Positions 1 through 7,065 of a stretch of DNA of 15,634 bases are shown here, one piece after another (the stretch's first letter is position 1; every line of letters starts with the position of its first letter). The position numbers were made by a program, and so were the translations under genes. The notes under the pieces are model-generated. The model worked only from the letters and a program-made list of their open reading frames with translations. It ran no database searches and was not told the origin of the DNA. The DNA comes from an uncultured Bacilli bacterium (lineage in GTDB: Bacteria > Bacillota_I > Bacilli_A > RF39 > UBA660): positions 1-15,634 of the forward strand of contig CANQBY010000009.1 in NCBI GenBank assembly GCA_947589695.1, given 5' to 3'.

Positions 1-234
1 ATGGAATTAAATAATTGGATAGAAAAATATATCAATGATGAACATACCAAAGAGATATATGGCAAATGGGCGGAAGAAATAGCCAAAGAAAATGGTTATG
101 AAGAAGGTATTGAACAAGGTTCTTTAGAAGAAAAAAATTCTATTGCTAAAAATCTTATGAATCTTAATATTCCAATTGAAAAAATAAAAAAAGCCACCGG
201 CTTATCTATTTCTGAACTCAAATCTTTAAAATAA
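1..234 (+). CDS. C-terminal part of Rpn-family PD-(D/E)XK nuclease / transposase-like protein (probably 5'-truncated by window)
   Basis: The 77 visible residues are charged and helical. They end in a pattern (EEGIEQGSLEEK, then a helix with IAKNLMNLNIPIEKI and TGLSISELKSL) that I recognise as the C-terminal tail of Rpn-type recombination-promoting nucleases, also called PD-(D/E)XK transposase family proteins. In that family the catalytic core lies in the first two thirds of a protein of about 280-300 residues, and none of it is present here. The ATG at base 1 is therefore probably an internal methionine of a gene entering from the left, although a remnant pseudogene is possible. It ends at a hairpin terminator and converges on the XRE gene. 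Family assignment is from pattern memory and moderately sure; activity cannot be judged. Confidence 0.6.
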   Translation: MELNNWIEKYINDEHTKEIYGKWAEEIAKENGYEEGIEQGSLEEKNSIAKNLMNLNIPIEKIKKATGLSISELKSLK

Positions 235-241
235 CAGTAAA

Positions 242-272
242 AGAAGCTGATACCAAGTATCAGCTTTTACTT
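242..272. terminator. Bidirectional hairpin terminator between convergent genes
   Basis: A perfect 10-bp stem (AAGCTGATAC at 244-253 pairing with GTATCAGCTT at 257-266) closes a CAA loop. A T-rich stretch follows on the plus strand (TTACTTTTG) and CTTTTACTG on the minus strand. It sits between the stop of the Rpn-like gene and the stop of the XRE gene and overlaps the latter's last codons, so it can end transcription from both sides. Confidence 0.8.
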
Positions 273-500
273 TTGAACAAACTTATCTAAACTAACATCT
301 AAAGCTACAGATATCCGATATAAAGTTTCAACTGAAAAAGTATTAGCAACTTTTTCACTTTCAATTTGTCTAATAAAATCATGTGATAAATCTACCAGCT
401 CTGCTAACTCTGCAGCTGTAATTCCTTTTTCTTTACGATATTTTTTAATATTTTTTCCAATCGTATTATATATATCATTATCAAAATTAATTTTTTTCAT
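267..500 (-). CDS. XRE-family helix-turn-helix transcriptional regulator
   Basis: A 77-residue protein made up almost entirely of one Cro/C1-type helix-turn-helix domain (about residues 13-72). The pattern is IGKNIKKYRKEKGIT, AELAELVDLS (helix 2 and turn), then HDFIRQIES as the recognition helix, ending with a final helix of the LYRISVALDVSLDKF type common in small chromosomal XRE regulators. The start is supported by an AGGTGAT ribosome binding site at 506-512, about five bases upstream. There is no separate effector domain, so it probably acts as a small dimeric DNA-binding protein; its target is unknown. It lies downstream of and co-directional with the MoxR/Bat operon, 151 bases from that operon's end, and could be reached by read-through. 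No convincing promoter of its own was found. Confidence 0.88.
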   Translation of the reverse strand: MKKINFDNDIYNTIGKNIKKYRKEKGITAAELAELVDLSHDFIRQIESEKVANTFSVETLYRISVALDVSLDKFVQK

Positions 501-563
501 ATGTTATCACCTAATATAAATTGTAAGCTATTAACTAACAAAAATCTGTGAGGTAATACTTAA

Positions 564-604
564 TAAAAATAATTGCTAAAATTGGCTAATAACAATTATT
601 TTTA
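564..604. repeat. AT-rich inverted repeat (12-bp perfect arms)
   Basis: TAAAAATAATTG at 564-575 is perfectly complementary to CAATTATTTTTA at 593-604, with a 17-base spacer. It lies between the XRE gene start and the end of the MoxR/Bat operon. It may be part of a transcription terminator for that operon or an operator for the XRE regulator. In sequence this AT-rich, chance symmetry is also possible. Confidence 0.5.
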
Positions 605-626
605 AAAAGTTCTTAAAAATAAGAAA
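604..626 (-). terminator. Weak hairpin terminator after the MoxR/Bat operon
   Basis: Read on the minus strand, a 6-bp stem (TTCTTA/TAAGAA, plus-strand 610-615 and 620-625, four-base loop) is followed after GAAC by a run of five T. It lies about 26 bases past the stop of the last operon gene. The stem has almost no G/C pairs, so termination may be leaky, or shared with the larger inverted repeat just downstream. Confidence 0.4.
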
Positions 627-651
627 CATAAGACATTAAATACAAAATATA

Positions 652-1311
652 CTACCATTTTTTTCCAGAATAATAATCATGATTACCCATATTTTCATAT
701 ATATTTAAGTCATTTTGTCTATTAGCATTTGCTTTTTGCTCATTTTCTTTTAGTTGTTCTTCGATATCGTTAAAGTCCTCATCATTTTCTTGAGGTTCGT
801 CTTGATCTGAACTCGAAGGGGATGAACTAGCATTGTTTTTTATTTGTTCTTCTAATTGTTTTATTTCCTCCTCTAATTTTTCGGCATCTTCACTTTTACC
901 TGAATTATCAATAGGACTTGCACAATTATCTTCATATAAGTTATTTTTAGCTTTGTTAAGATAGTCAAGAATTTCTGTTTTATTATCTCCAGTGATATTT
1001 TTTATAATGGATAATGATAAATTAATTCTAATATCACAAATTTTATTTTTAGGAGGATTTTTAGTTAAAGATATTTGATATTTTTCAATTGCCTCTTTAA
1101 AATTATTAGTTTTATATAAAATATTACCTTCATTATAATAAACAATATATTTTTGGTAAAAATTAAACAAATATAATGTTTTTATTATAGTGGCATTATA
1201 ATTATCATTTTTATAATTATAAATTATGATTTCATTTATAGTATATGTAAAAGATAATTTTATAAATATGATTAAAAAGACAATTATTAAAAATTTTAAT
1301 ATTTTTTTCAT
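652..1311 (-). CDS. BatC-like membrane-anchored TPR protein
   Basis: A 219-residue protein, last gene of the MoxR/Bat operon. Residues 5-19 form an N-terminal hydrophobic anchor or uncleaved signal. A tetratricopeptide unit spans about 56-87 (YYNEGNILYKTNNFKEAIEKY, with the usual small and aromatic positions), with a second, weaker helical pair at about 92-124. Residues 140-158 look like a short coiled coil. The tail after 160 is Ser/Asp/Glu-rich and low in complexity and ends in YYSGKKW. TPR proteins with acidic tails ending in a G-K-x-W-like motif are typical partners of VWA proteins in Bat operons, where they are thought to act as extracytoplasmic scaffolds. Its ATG overlaps the upstream VWA gene's stop (ATGA), implying translational coupling. 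The TPR is clear; the BatC label rests mainly on position and architecture. Confidence 0.72.
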   Translation of the reverse strand: MKKILKFLIIVFLIIFIKLSFTYTINEIIIYNYKNDNYNATIIKTLYLFNFYQKYIVYYNEGNILYKTNNFKEAIEKYQISLTKNPPKNKICDIRINLSLSIIKNITGDNKTEILDYLNKAKNNLYEDNCASPIDNSGKSEDAEKLEEEIKQLEEQIKNNASSSPSSSDQDEPQENDEDFNDIEEQLKENEQKANANRQNDLNIYENMGNHDYYSGKKW

Positions 1312-2243
1312 GTTCTTCTCCTTATATCTCTATATTCCATAATTAATACCAATAATAAAGGAATTATAAAAATAAAATAAATATCATCATAAGAACTTTT
1401 ATCGCTAGATTCTTGACTGTTAGTAATTATTTTTTCTATTTCTTTAATTTTAGAATTAATATTACTTTGCTTATTCATATTAATATAATCGATATTTATA
1501 TCATTAGCTATTTGTTTAAGATTATCTTCATCAATTTTTGATAATGCTCTGTCAATATTAATTTTTGTATAATCCATAATATAATCATCAAGTGAATATT
1601 CATGGGTTGATTTCATGTATCCTCCCGAATTTGTACCATAACCTAAAACAGCTCCATCTGTTATATATTCTTTAATTTCTTTAAAACTCTCTAATTTTGA
1701 ATCATTAGTAATTTCACCATCACTAATAAAAAATAATATTCTAATACGATCATCTTTCTTTTGCGATGATTTTAATGAAACTAACATACTTTCTAGTGGA
1801 GCATTAAGTGTAGATCCTTCGGCATAAAATTCATCAATTGGTTCGATAATATCTATAGCTTCTTTTGTAATATTTAAATCTTTTGTATAGGGAGTTATAA
1901 TTCTTGCATTATTATTAAAAGTAATAAGCGAAAATCTAGCTCCATTTAATCTATTTACTATATATTTGCAATCTTTTTTCACACCATTTAGTCTTGTATT
2001 AGTGCCATTATAATCTTCAGCATTCATACTAATTGTATTATCAACTACAAATAAAACATCAAGATTATTAGATAAAATTCTAGAATTATTGGTTGGTATC
2101 ATTATTCTTAAATTAATAATGAAAAGTAATAAAATTAGCATTAAATCTAATATTTTTTTATTTGATTTAAATATTATAAAAATTATGATTGGAATAGTAA
2201 AGCAAATCATTAAATATATAGGAATTATTGGATAAAACTTCAT
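1308..2243 (-). CDS. BatB-like VWA-domain membrane protein
   Basis: A 311-residue protein with two N-terminal hydrophobic segments (about 4-24 and 34-50), a von Willebrand A domain (about 60-260), and a C-terminal membrane helix (about 288-303) followed by a basic end. The metal-ion-dependent adhesion site is recognisable: D68-N-T70-I-S72 (threonine in place of the usual first serine), T145 in the GST motif, and D175 in SDGE. The VWA domain should thus bind a divalent cation and a protein ligand. Anchors at both ends are typical of Bat-type VWA proteins, with the VWA domain held next to the membrane. It overlaps both neighbours by ATGA, so stoichiometric expression with the BatA-like and TPR proteins is likely. 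The client protein is unknown. Confidence 0.82.
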   Translation of the reverse strand: MKFYPIIPIYLMICFTIPIIIFIIFKSNKKILDLMLILLLFIINLRIMIPTNNSRILSNNLDVLFVVDNTISMNAEDYNGTNTRLNGVKKDCKYIVNRLNGARFSLITFNNNARIITPYTKDLNITKEAIDIIEPIDEFYAEGSTLNAPLESMLVSLKSSQKKDDRIRILFFISDGEITNDSKLESFKEIKEYITDGAVLGYGTNSGGYMKSTHEYSLDDYIMDYTKINIDRALSKIDEDNLKQIANDINIDYINMNKQSNINSKIKEIEKIITNSQESSDKSSYDDIYFIFIIPLLLVLIMEYRDIRRRT

Positions 2244-3238
2244 GATATCACCTTCTGTTTTAGAATAATTAAAAATACTATAGATATAAATAATATTAAA
2301 AATGGGATTTCTGGAATATCCAGTATTTTTGTCTCATATTGATCATCAAGTAGAGATTTAGAAGTCTTTTCAATATCATTTACTATGTCTTTAGTAGTAG
2401 AAGGGGAATATTTATAATATTTTCCTCTTGTACTTTCTATTGCCTCCTTAAAATTACTTTCTTTTGCTGTAAGTTCTGTACCAATTCCAAAAACTTTAAC
2501 ACCATTTTGTTTGCTTATTTTAGCCGCTTTATCTAAAGTTACTAAGGGAGTTCCTTGTAAATCATTATCAGTTGTAAATATAATTATTCTTGTTCTTTCT
2601 TCATCCAAATTCGAAAAGCTATAAACACAAGAAGCTAAACCATCCCCAATAAGAGAACTTCCTCTTTCACCGACCCCTTCTAAAGTCCCACTCATAATAT
2701 AATTTCGAAGATAAAAATCTAAATCATCAAAACTTGAATTTAAATCACTATATTCTATAGATTTTTTAATCATGTCTAAAGTGTCAATTATATAGTCATA
2801 GTCATCTGTAAGGGGAGATAAAACAACCGAAGAAGTATTAAAAATTGATATTCCAAATCTTTCGCCTTTTAGGGATCCTACCGTACTTTTAAGAGTTTCA
2901 ACTAATTCTTTATTTAATTCATTAACTGAATTTGATACATCCATACATAAAAATATGTCTCTATTATATTCATTAAGATTTAAATTTTCGACTTTGGCTA
3001 ATCTACCAATCAGAATTATTGAAATTAATATTGCAATTAAAGAAAAGCTTTTTAAAATTTTAACCATAAAATTGTATTTTTTAATTTTATTTTTATAATA
3101 ATCAGTATTTTTTATATAATTTGTATTGGCAATTTTAGAACCCTTTGTAAATTTAACTTTTCTTTTTTTTCCTAAAAATATATAACATATAAGTGCAATT
3201 ACCAATAATATTACAATTAGGGGATATCTTAACTCCAT
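2240..3238 (-). CDS. BatA-like VWA-domain membrane protein
   Basis: A 332-residue protein with an N-terminal membrane helix (about 5-22), a basic linker, a second helix (about 62-80), a VWA domain (about 92-290), and a C-terminal helix (about 309-327). MIDAS residues D100-V-S102-N-S104 form an intact DxSxS, and the distal acidic position is D224 in FTTDND; the region around GSSLIGDG (193-200) supplies the middle site. A G-rich insert near 184-200 resembles the GTxIGDAL region of other BatA proteins. The start has a strong AGAAAGGA site at 3246-3253. The gene overlaps the upstream small membrane protein gene by 10 bases and the downstream BatB-like gene by ATGA. Two adjacent VWA paralogs with the same membrane layout are the hallmark of Bat operons. 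Confidence 0.85.
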   Translation of the reverse strand: MELRYPLIVILLVIALICYIFLGKKRKVKFTKGSKIANTNYIKNTDYYKNKIKKYNFMVKILKSFSLIAILISIILIGRLAKVENLNLNEYNRDIFLCMDVSNSVNELNKELVETLKSTVGSLKGERFGISIFNTSSVVLSPLTDDYDYIIDTLDMIKKSIEYSDLNSSFDDLDFYLRNYIMSGTLEGVGERGSSLIGDGLASCVYSFSNLDEERTRIIIFTTDNDLQGTPLVTLDKAAKISKQNGVKVFGIGTELTAKESNFKEAIESTRGKYYKYSPSTTKDIVNDIEKTSKSLLDDQYETKILDIPEIPFLILFISIVFLIILKQKVIS

Positions 3239-3681
3239 TTTTCAATTTCCTTTCTTGTTTTTTCAATAGATGATAAAATATTTCCTTTTGAAATTTTAGC
3301 AAATTCGGGATCATAATATTCTTTAATTAAATTATAAAGAACCGGTAATTTTAATTTTTTAATATCACTTAATGTATAATTTTGAACTTTTATATTTGTT
3401 GCTTCATAAACGAAATCTCTTATTATTTGGCTTAAATTTTGATAGGCTTTTCTACTAGTAATTTTATTTGAATTTAGTTTGTTTATTAAATCATTTATTT
3501 TAATTAAATATTTTTGTTTTATTTCATTTATATTAATTTTAGGAACTAGAGTAATTTCCTTTTGCATCCTATTAATTTTTATTTTATCTATTATAAAAAG
3601 TATAATTATTAAAATACCAATAATTAATATTGGAAAAAAAGAATATGAAAACATTGATTTTAATTCAGTTGATACTTGCAT
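3229..3681 (-). CDS. Small single-pass membrane protein, DUF4381/Bat-operon type
   Basis: A 150-residue protein with one strong membrane helix at about 11-33, a basic stretch, then a mostly helical cytoplasmic domain. The segment IRDFVYEATNIKVQNYTLSD followed by IKEYYDPEFAK matches the general pattern of the small DUF4381-like proteins between DUF58 and VWA genes in Bat operons (a short helical region, a conserved tyrosine near a Thr-Leu turn, and a terminal helix). GGAGG on the minus strand at 3691-3695, nine bases upstream, supports the start. It overlaps DUF58 by 17 bases and the BatA-like gene by 10. Its role is unknown; in related operons it is inferred to hold the complex at the membrane. 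The family name is assigned mainly from context. Confidence 0.65.
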   Translation of the reverse strand: MQVSTELKSMFSYSFFPILIIGILIIILFIIDKIKINRMQKEITLVPKININEIKQKYLIKINDLINKLNSNKITSRKAYQNLSQIIRDFVYEATNIKVQNYTLSDIKKLKLPVLYNLIKEYYDPEFAKISKGNILSSIEKTRKEIEKWS

Positions 3682-4537
3682 TTCTATGTTCCTCCAATAA
3701 TTCTATAATTTTTTCATTAATTTCTTTCGTTGAACTAATAGATACCATGCTAATATTATTTTTTCTAAATCTTTTGGTATTTTCTTTAATTATCTTATTT
3801 TTTAATTCTTTTTCTAATAAATTTAATTTAGTATCATTTGAAATCATGTTTGGTATATATTCATCTTGATTAACGTCAAAAATATCCTGTCCAAATAAAA
3901 AGTTATCATTTATATTTACAAAAAGAATATCATGGATTTGACTAATTTTTTTTAGTAGTTTACTTTCTACTTTACTAACACCATCAATATCAGTTATAAC
4001 AAAAATTATCATCTTTTTATTAGATATATTTTTAAATATATAATCTAAAGTTTCATTTATATTTAAATTGTTATTAAAACATTCTTTATCATAATCAGCT
4101 AAATATTCTTCTAAGTTATATAAATTATATTTGAAAGGTTTATATTTGACTTTATCATTAGCATAACACATACCAACGTAATCACCATTTTTAATTGCTA
4201 AATATCCAATCGTTCCAGCAACATAAAGAGCAATATCTTTTTTTTGTTCATGTAAGTCGGTATCAGCCTCCATTTTTAAACCAGTATCCATAACTAACAT
4301 AATATTGTGCTTTTTTTCAGCAATATATTGTTTAACTAATAATTTTCCTGTTCTGGCTGATGATTTCCAATCTATATCCTTAACTTCATCATTAATAACA
4401 TATTCCCTTAAATTTTCAAAATTTAAACTTTTTCCTATATAAATTGATTTATATGTACCTTCTAAAATGTTAGTGGCTTTTTTATTGGTATAAATAGAAA
4501 TATTACCTCTAATTTTATTTATATATTTTAAAATCAT
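3665..4537 (-). CDS. DUF58 domain protein (VWA-like partner of MoxR)
   Basis: A 290-residue protein carrying the DUF58 signature: FENLREYVINDEVKDIDWKS at about 40-59, then ARTGKLLVKQY (61-71), equivalent to the family's D-x-x-x-L-R-x-Y plus D-W-K-x-S-A-R pattern. The following region (about 78-215) is a degenerate VWA-like fold, with MDTG at the first acidic position (D84) and ITDID (181-185) at the distal one, so metal binding is doubtful. No membrane helix precedes the motif; this is the short form of the family, without the two N-terminal membrane segments found in longer members. DUF58 genes almost always follow moxR, and here the start overlaps the moxR stop by ATGA. It is probably an adaptor between the ATPase and client proteins. 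Confidence 0.9.
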   Translation of the reverse strand: MILKYINKIRGNISIYTNKKATNILEGTYKSIYIGKSLNFENLREYVINDEVKDIDWKSSARTGKLLVKQYIAEKKHNIMLVMDTGLKMEADTDLHEQKKDIALYVAGTIGYLAIKNGDYVGMCYANDKVKYKPFKYNLYNLEEYLADYDKECFNNNLNINETLDYIFKNISNKKMIIFVITDIDGVSKVESKLLKKISQIHDILFVNINDNFLFGQDIFDVNQDEYIPNMISNDTKLNLLEKELKNKIIKENTKRFRKNNISMVSISSTKEINEKIIELLEEHRNASIN

Positions 4538-5526
4538 GGTGTACGAACAACTCCAAAAATAGCATCAATTATATTTTCTACACTTACATTATCGGCTGTT
4601 GCTGCAAAATTTAGTGATATTCTATGTCTTAATATACAATATCTTAATTCTTTAATATCATCAGGAATAACATGAGTTCTTCCTTTTATTAAAGCTAAAG
4701 CTTTAGAACACTGCATAAAAGCAATAGCCCCTCTAGTACTCGAACCTAAACTAATATATTCAGCTAATTTTTTATCAATATAATTATGAGGGTATCTAGT
4801 GGCTAATATAATTTCCGCAATATATTTTTTTATAGACTCATCAATATATACTTTTTCTGCTAATTGTTGTAAATATTTTATATCAGTTAATTGTAATATT
4901 GCCTTAGGATTATCAAATACTTTATTTTCTAATCTGTTCAATATTTCTACTTCTTCTTGAACAGTAGGGTAGTTTACTTTTTCTTTAATCAAAAAACGAT
5001 CTAATTGAGCTTCGGCAAGTAAGTATGTTCCTTCTTGTTCAATTGGGTTTTGGGTTGCAATTACAATAAATATTTCTGGTAATTTATAAATAGTATTATC
5101 AATCGTAATTTGTCTTTCTTGCATAGCTTCTAAAGTTGCACTTTGAGTTTTGGCACTAGATCTGTTAATTTCATCTAATAATACAAAATTAGCATTAATA
5201 GGTCCAATTTTTGTTTCAAAATTATTTGTTGCATAGTTGAATATTTGAGTTCCAATAATATCACTAGGTAATAAATCAGGAGTACATTGAATTCTTGCAA
5301 ATTTTCCGTTTACAGCTTCTGTTAAAACTTTAGCAGCCGTTGTTTTTGCCAGTCCTGGTACTGATTCAAGTAAAATATGACCATTAGCAATTAAAGCAAC
5401 CAGTAATGATAATTGTAAATTTTTTTGCCCTACAATTCTTTCTGAGTAATATTTACCTAAATTATTAACAATTTCATTACTTTTTGCCATTTCTTCTGGC
5501 GTAATATTTGGTTGATTATCATTCAT
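4534..5526 (-). CDS. MoxR-family AAA+ ATPase
   Basis: A 330-residue cytoplasmic ATPase, the usual length for the MoxR subfamily. The P-loop is LLESVPGLAKTT (52-63, catalytic K61 and T62; serine 55 replaces the common glycine or aspartate at a variable position). Walker B is VLLDEIN (115-121, D118/E119), followed by the family hallmark RSSAKTQSATLEAMQERQ. Sensor 1 is ATQNP (157-161), then EQEGTYLLAEAQLDRF (163-178), with R177 in the arginine-finger region. The C-terminal lid contains the RHRISLNF segment. MoxR ATPases act as chaperones for membrane-protein or metalloenzyme maturation with DUF58 and VWA partners, which follow directly here. It is the first gene of the minus-strand operon; the ribosome binding site upstream of the ATG is weak (AGAAAG with long spacing), and a promoter candidate lies within 60 bases. 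Confidence 0.95.
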   Translation of the reverse strand: MNDNQPNITPEEMAKSNEIVNNLGKYYSERIVGQKNLQLSLLVALIANGHILLESVPGLAKTTAAKVLTEAVNGKFARIQCTPDLLPSDIIGTQIFNYATNNFETKIGPINANFVLLDEINRSSAKTQSATLEAMQERQITIDNTIYKLPEIFIVIATQNPIEQEGTYLLAEAQLDRFLIKEKVNYPTVQEEVEILNRLENKVFDNPKAILQLTDIKYLQQLAEKVYIDESIKKYIAEIILATRYPHNYIDKKLAEYISLGSSTRGAIAFMQCSKALALIKGRTHVIPDDIKELRYCILRHRISLNFAATADNVSVENIIDAIFGVVRTP

Positions 5527-5554
5527 TTTATCACAACTTTCTATTATATAAAAT

Positions 5555-5583
5555 ATTCTACCTAATTATGTAATAAAAAACAA
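5555..5583 (-). promoter_or_regulatory. Candidate sigma-A-type promoter for the MoxR/Bat operon
   Basis: On the minus strand TTGTTT (plus 5578-5583) is followed after 17 bases by TAGAAT (plus 5555-5560), placing the transcript start about 20 bases before the moxR ATG. A perfect TATAAT at plus 5543-5548 is closer but would leave a leader too short for a ribosome binding site. An imperfect dyad (ACTGATA 5586-5592, TATCAGT 5610-5616) lies just upstream of the -35 box and could be an operator. Confidence 0.42.
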
Positions 5584-5703
5584 GTACTGATAATTAATTT
5601 ACTTAATAATATCAGTTTTAAAGTATATTTTTCTAGAAGGATTATGTTACAAAAAAATATAATAATTTTTAAAGTAAATGATGATAAAACTCTAAAAATA
5701 TTT

Positions 5704-5781
5704 AAAAGTTCGTTGAAATAGTAATGAGGATATTATATAATTAAAATAGCAGGGTGTGTTTATGAAAAGTTTGTTGAAATA
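5704..5781 (+). repeat. 17-base direct repeat, two copies 61 bases apart
   Basis: AAAAGTTCGTTGAAATA (5704-5720) and AAAAGTTTGTTGAAATA (5765-5781) differ at one position. The first copy contains the -35 box of the best plus-strand promoter candidate. The second copy lies downstream of that promoter's -10 box. This spacing would suit a regulator binding two sites, but no known consensus is recognised. Confidence 0.6.
5713..5741 (+). promoter_or_regulatory. Strong sigma-A-type promoter candidate P1 for the plus-strand operon
   Basis: TTGAAA (5713-5718), a 17-base spacer and TATAAT (5736-5741) give 11 of 12 consensus positions, the best promoter match in this region. Transcription would start near 5748 and give a leader of about 130 bases before the metallopeptidase gene, containing the second repeat copy and the mini-ORF. 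Confidence 0.65.
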
Positions 5782-5824
5782 TTGATTAGTTTGTTAATGC
5801 TATTTTTTAATCGCAATTTGTTTG

Positions 5825-5853
5825 TTTGCACAAATATTAAAAAATACTATAAT
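5825..5853 (+). promoter_or_regulatory. Second promoter candidate P2 for the plus-strand operon
   Basis: A perfect TATAAT (5848-5853) is preceded at 17 bases by TTTGCA (5825-5830), a partial -35 match. Transcription would start near 5860, just before the AGAGGTG ribosome binding site of the metallopeptidase gene. Confidence 0.45.
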
Positions 5854-5879
5854 CATTATTAGAATAGAGGTGTATAATT

Positions 5880-7055
5880 TTGTTTTGCAATAAGTGTGGT
5901 AATAAATTAGATAATAATTCTAAATTCTGCAATAAATGTGGTGCCCCTAATAATTATATACCAATTTATCAACCGGATAACATTAATTCTTTGCTTTATC
6001 CCCAAAAGAAAAGTAAATTAAAGTTATTATTTATCGGTTTCGGTGTTGGAAGTATTGGCGTAATTATAATTTTATTAATTGTAATATTTACTGGTAGTTC
6101 TAGTTATTATTTTTCGGAAACGGAAAATACTCCTGATGTTCCAACGGATATTACTAATTCAAATACCAATAGTCCTAGTAAATATAAAACAGTTATTATA
6201 ACAGATAATATTTATGATGGTGTTAGTATTAAAGGGGTTAGTGATGCAAATGCTCTAATTTCAAAGGATTCCACAGATCAAAAAAGTAGTTGCCCTAAAG
6301 AAATATTAAATGTTGAAAATGAAATAATAAAAAAATATAATATTACTGCTGTTAATTTATGTGAAATGGATACCGATTTTGCTAAAGAATTAATTAATGT
6401 ATTAGAACATATTTATAATGAATATCCCGAAATTAGAGGTTATTTAACAAATATAAGTCTTTGGAATGGTTCTTTTTCTGAAAGAAATGTAATCGCGGAA
6501 TTTATGCCAATATTTCAATTTGCATCTTCAAATACTTCATCTACTTATCCCTGGGTTATAAAAACCCAAATATTTTTAAATAGTTCTTATTTTTTAAATA
6601 AAAATAAACTAGCTACCTCTGTAAAAGAAAATTCGGCAGTTGGCCATTTTCCTCCCAATGCTTCAATATATTCTCCACTTGCTCATGAACTGGGACATTA
6701 TATTTCTTATATAGCAATGATGAAATATTATAGTGCTAATTCAATTTTATTGATAGATGACAATAATTTTGAGACTCTTTTAAAATTGGCTATTGATTTT
6801 TCTAAAGGCAATCATTCACTAAGTATGTTAGAAGAAGCTTATAATAATTATAAAAATGATACGGGAGATAATGTTTCATTTGATGATTGGAGAGGTTCCA
6901 TTTCTAAATATGCTTTAGCAAAAGATGATGCTGGTGATTATATATATGATGAAACTATCGCGGAAGCTTTTCATGATGTTTATTTAAATTCTTCTAATGC
7001 TAAACCCGCTAGTAAATATATTACTGCTGTATTAAAAGAAAGATTGAAGGGATAA
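5880..7055 (+). CDS. Membrane-anchored HExxH zinc metallopeptidase with N-terminal zinc ribbon
   Basis: A 391-residue protein. Residues 1-21 are a zinc ribbon (C3, C6, C17, C20), then a Pro-containing linker, a membrane helix at about 46-70, a Ser/Thr/Asn spacer, and an extracytoplasmic domain (about 100-391). That domain contains AHELGHYIS (268-276), an HExxH zinc site with H269, E270 and H273. Ninety residues later comes DETIAEAFHDVY, whose E362 is the likely third zinc ligand, an arrangement like the lethal-factor-type gluzincins that also carry an AEAF helix. It is probably a surface protease or a relative that binds protein; the substrate is unknown. The start is a TTG placed by AGAGGTG (5866-5872) and by the zinc ribbon beginning right after it. 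First gene of a four-gene block. The peptidase motif is clear; the exact family is inferred. Confidence 0.75.
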   Translation: MFCNKCGNKLDNNSKFCNKCGAPNNYIPIYQPDNINSLLYPQKKSKLKLLFIGFGVGSIGVIIILLIVIFTGSSSYYFSETENTPDVPTDITNSNTNSPSKYKTVIITDNIYDGVSIKGVSDANALISKDSTDQKSSCPKEILNVENEIIKKYNITAVNLCEMDTDFAKELINVLEHIYNEYPEIRGYLTNISLWNGSFSERNVIAEFMPIFQFASSNTSSTYPWVIKTQIFLNSSYFLNKNKLATSVKENSAVGHFPPNASIYSPLAHELGHYISYIAMMKYYSANSILLIDDNNFETLLKLAIDFSKGNHSLSMLEEAYNNYKNDTGDNVSFDDWRGSISKYALAKDDAGDYIYDETIAEAFHDVYLNSSNAKPASKYITAVLKERLKG

Positions 7056-7065
7056 GAGTGACATT

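Larger units (their letters stand above)
5527..5879. other. 353-base divergent intergenic control region
   Basis: No full gene is visible between the divergently transcribed moxR and metallopeptidase genes. The stretch holds promoter candidates on both strands, a small dyad at 5586-5616, a 17-base direct repeat (5704-5720 and 5765-5781), and a very short ORF with a ribosome-binding-like site at 5751-5785. An 8-bp complementary pair (AAAATAGC 5743-5750 and GCTATTTT 5799-5806, followed by more T) could fold the leader of a transcript starting at the first plus-strand promoter. Confidence 0.6.

Noticed and set aside
3479..3869. Two hydrophobic plus-strand open frames (3479-3700 and 3630-3869)
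   Set aside because: They are antisense to the DUF4381-like and DUF58 genes, whose protein families are recognisable. They overlap each other, and their hydrophobic content is what reverse-strand AT-rich coding sequence gives.
5344..5364. Serine at the first P-loop position of MoxR (ESVPGLAKT) as a sign of an inactive ATPase
   Set aside because: That position varies within the MoxR family (glycine or aspartate are common), while the lysine, threonine, Walker B acids and sensor asparagine are all kept.
5644..5721. 25-codon open frame starting ATG at 5644 in the divergent region
   Set aside because: The AGAAGG before it is only three bases from the ATG, the peptide is Lys/Ile-rich as expected of AT-rich noncoding DNA, and its end overlaps the -35 box of the P1 promoter, which explains the sequence better.
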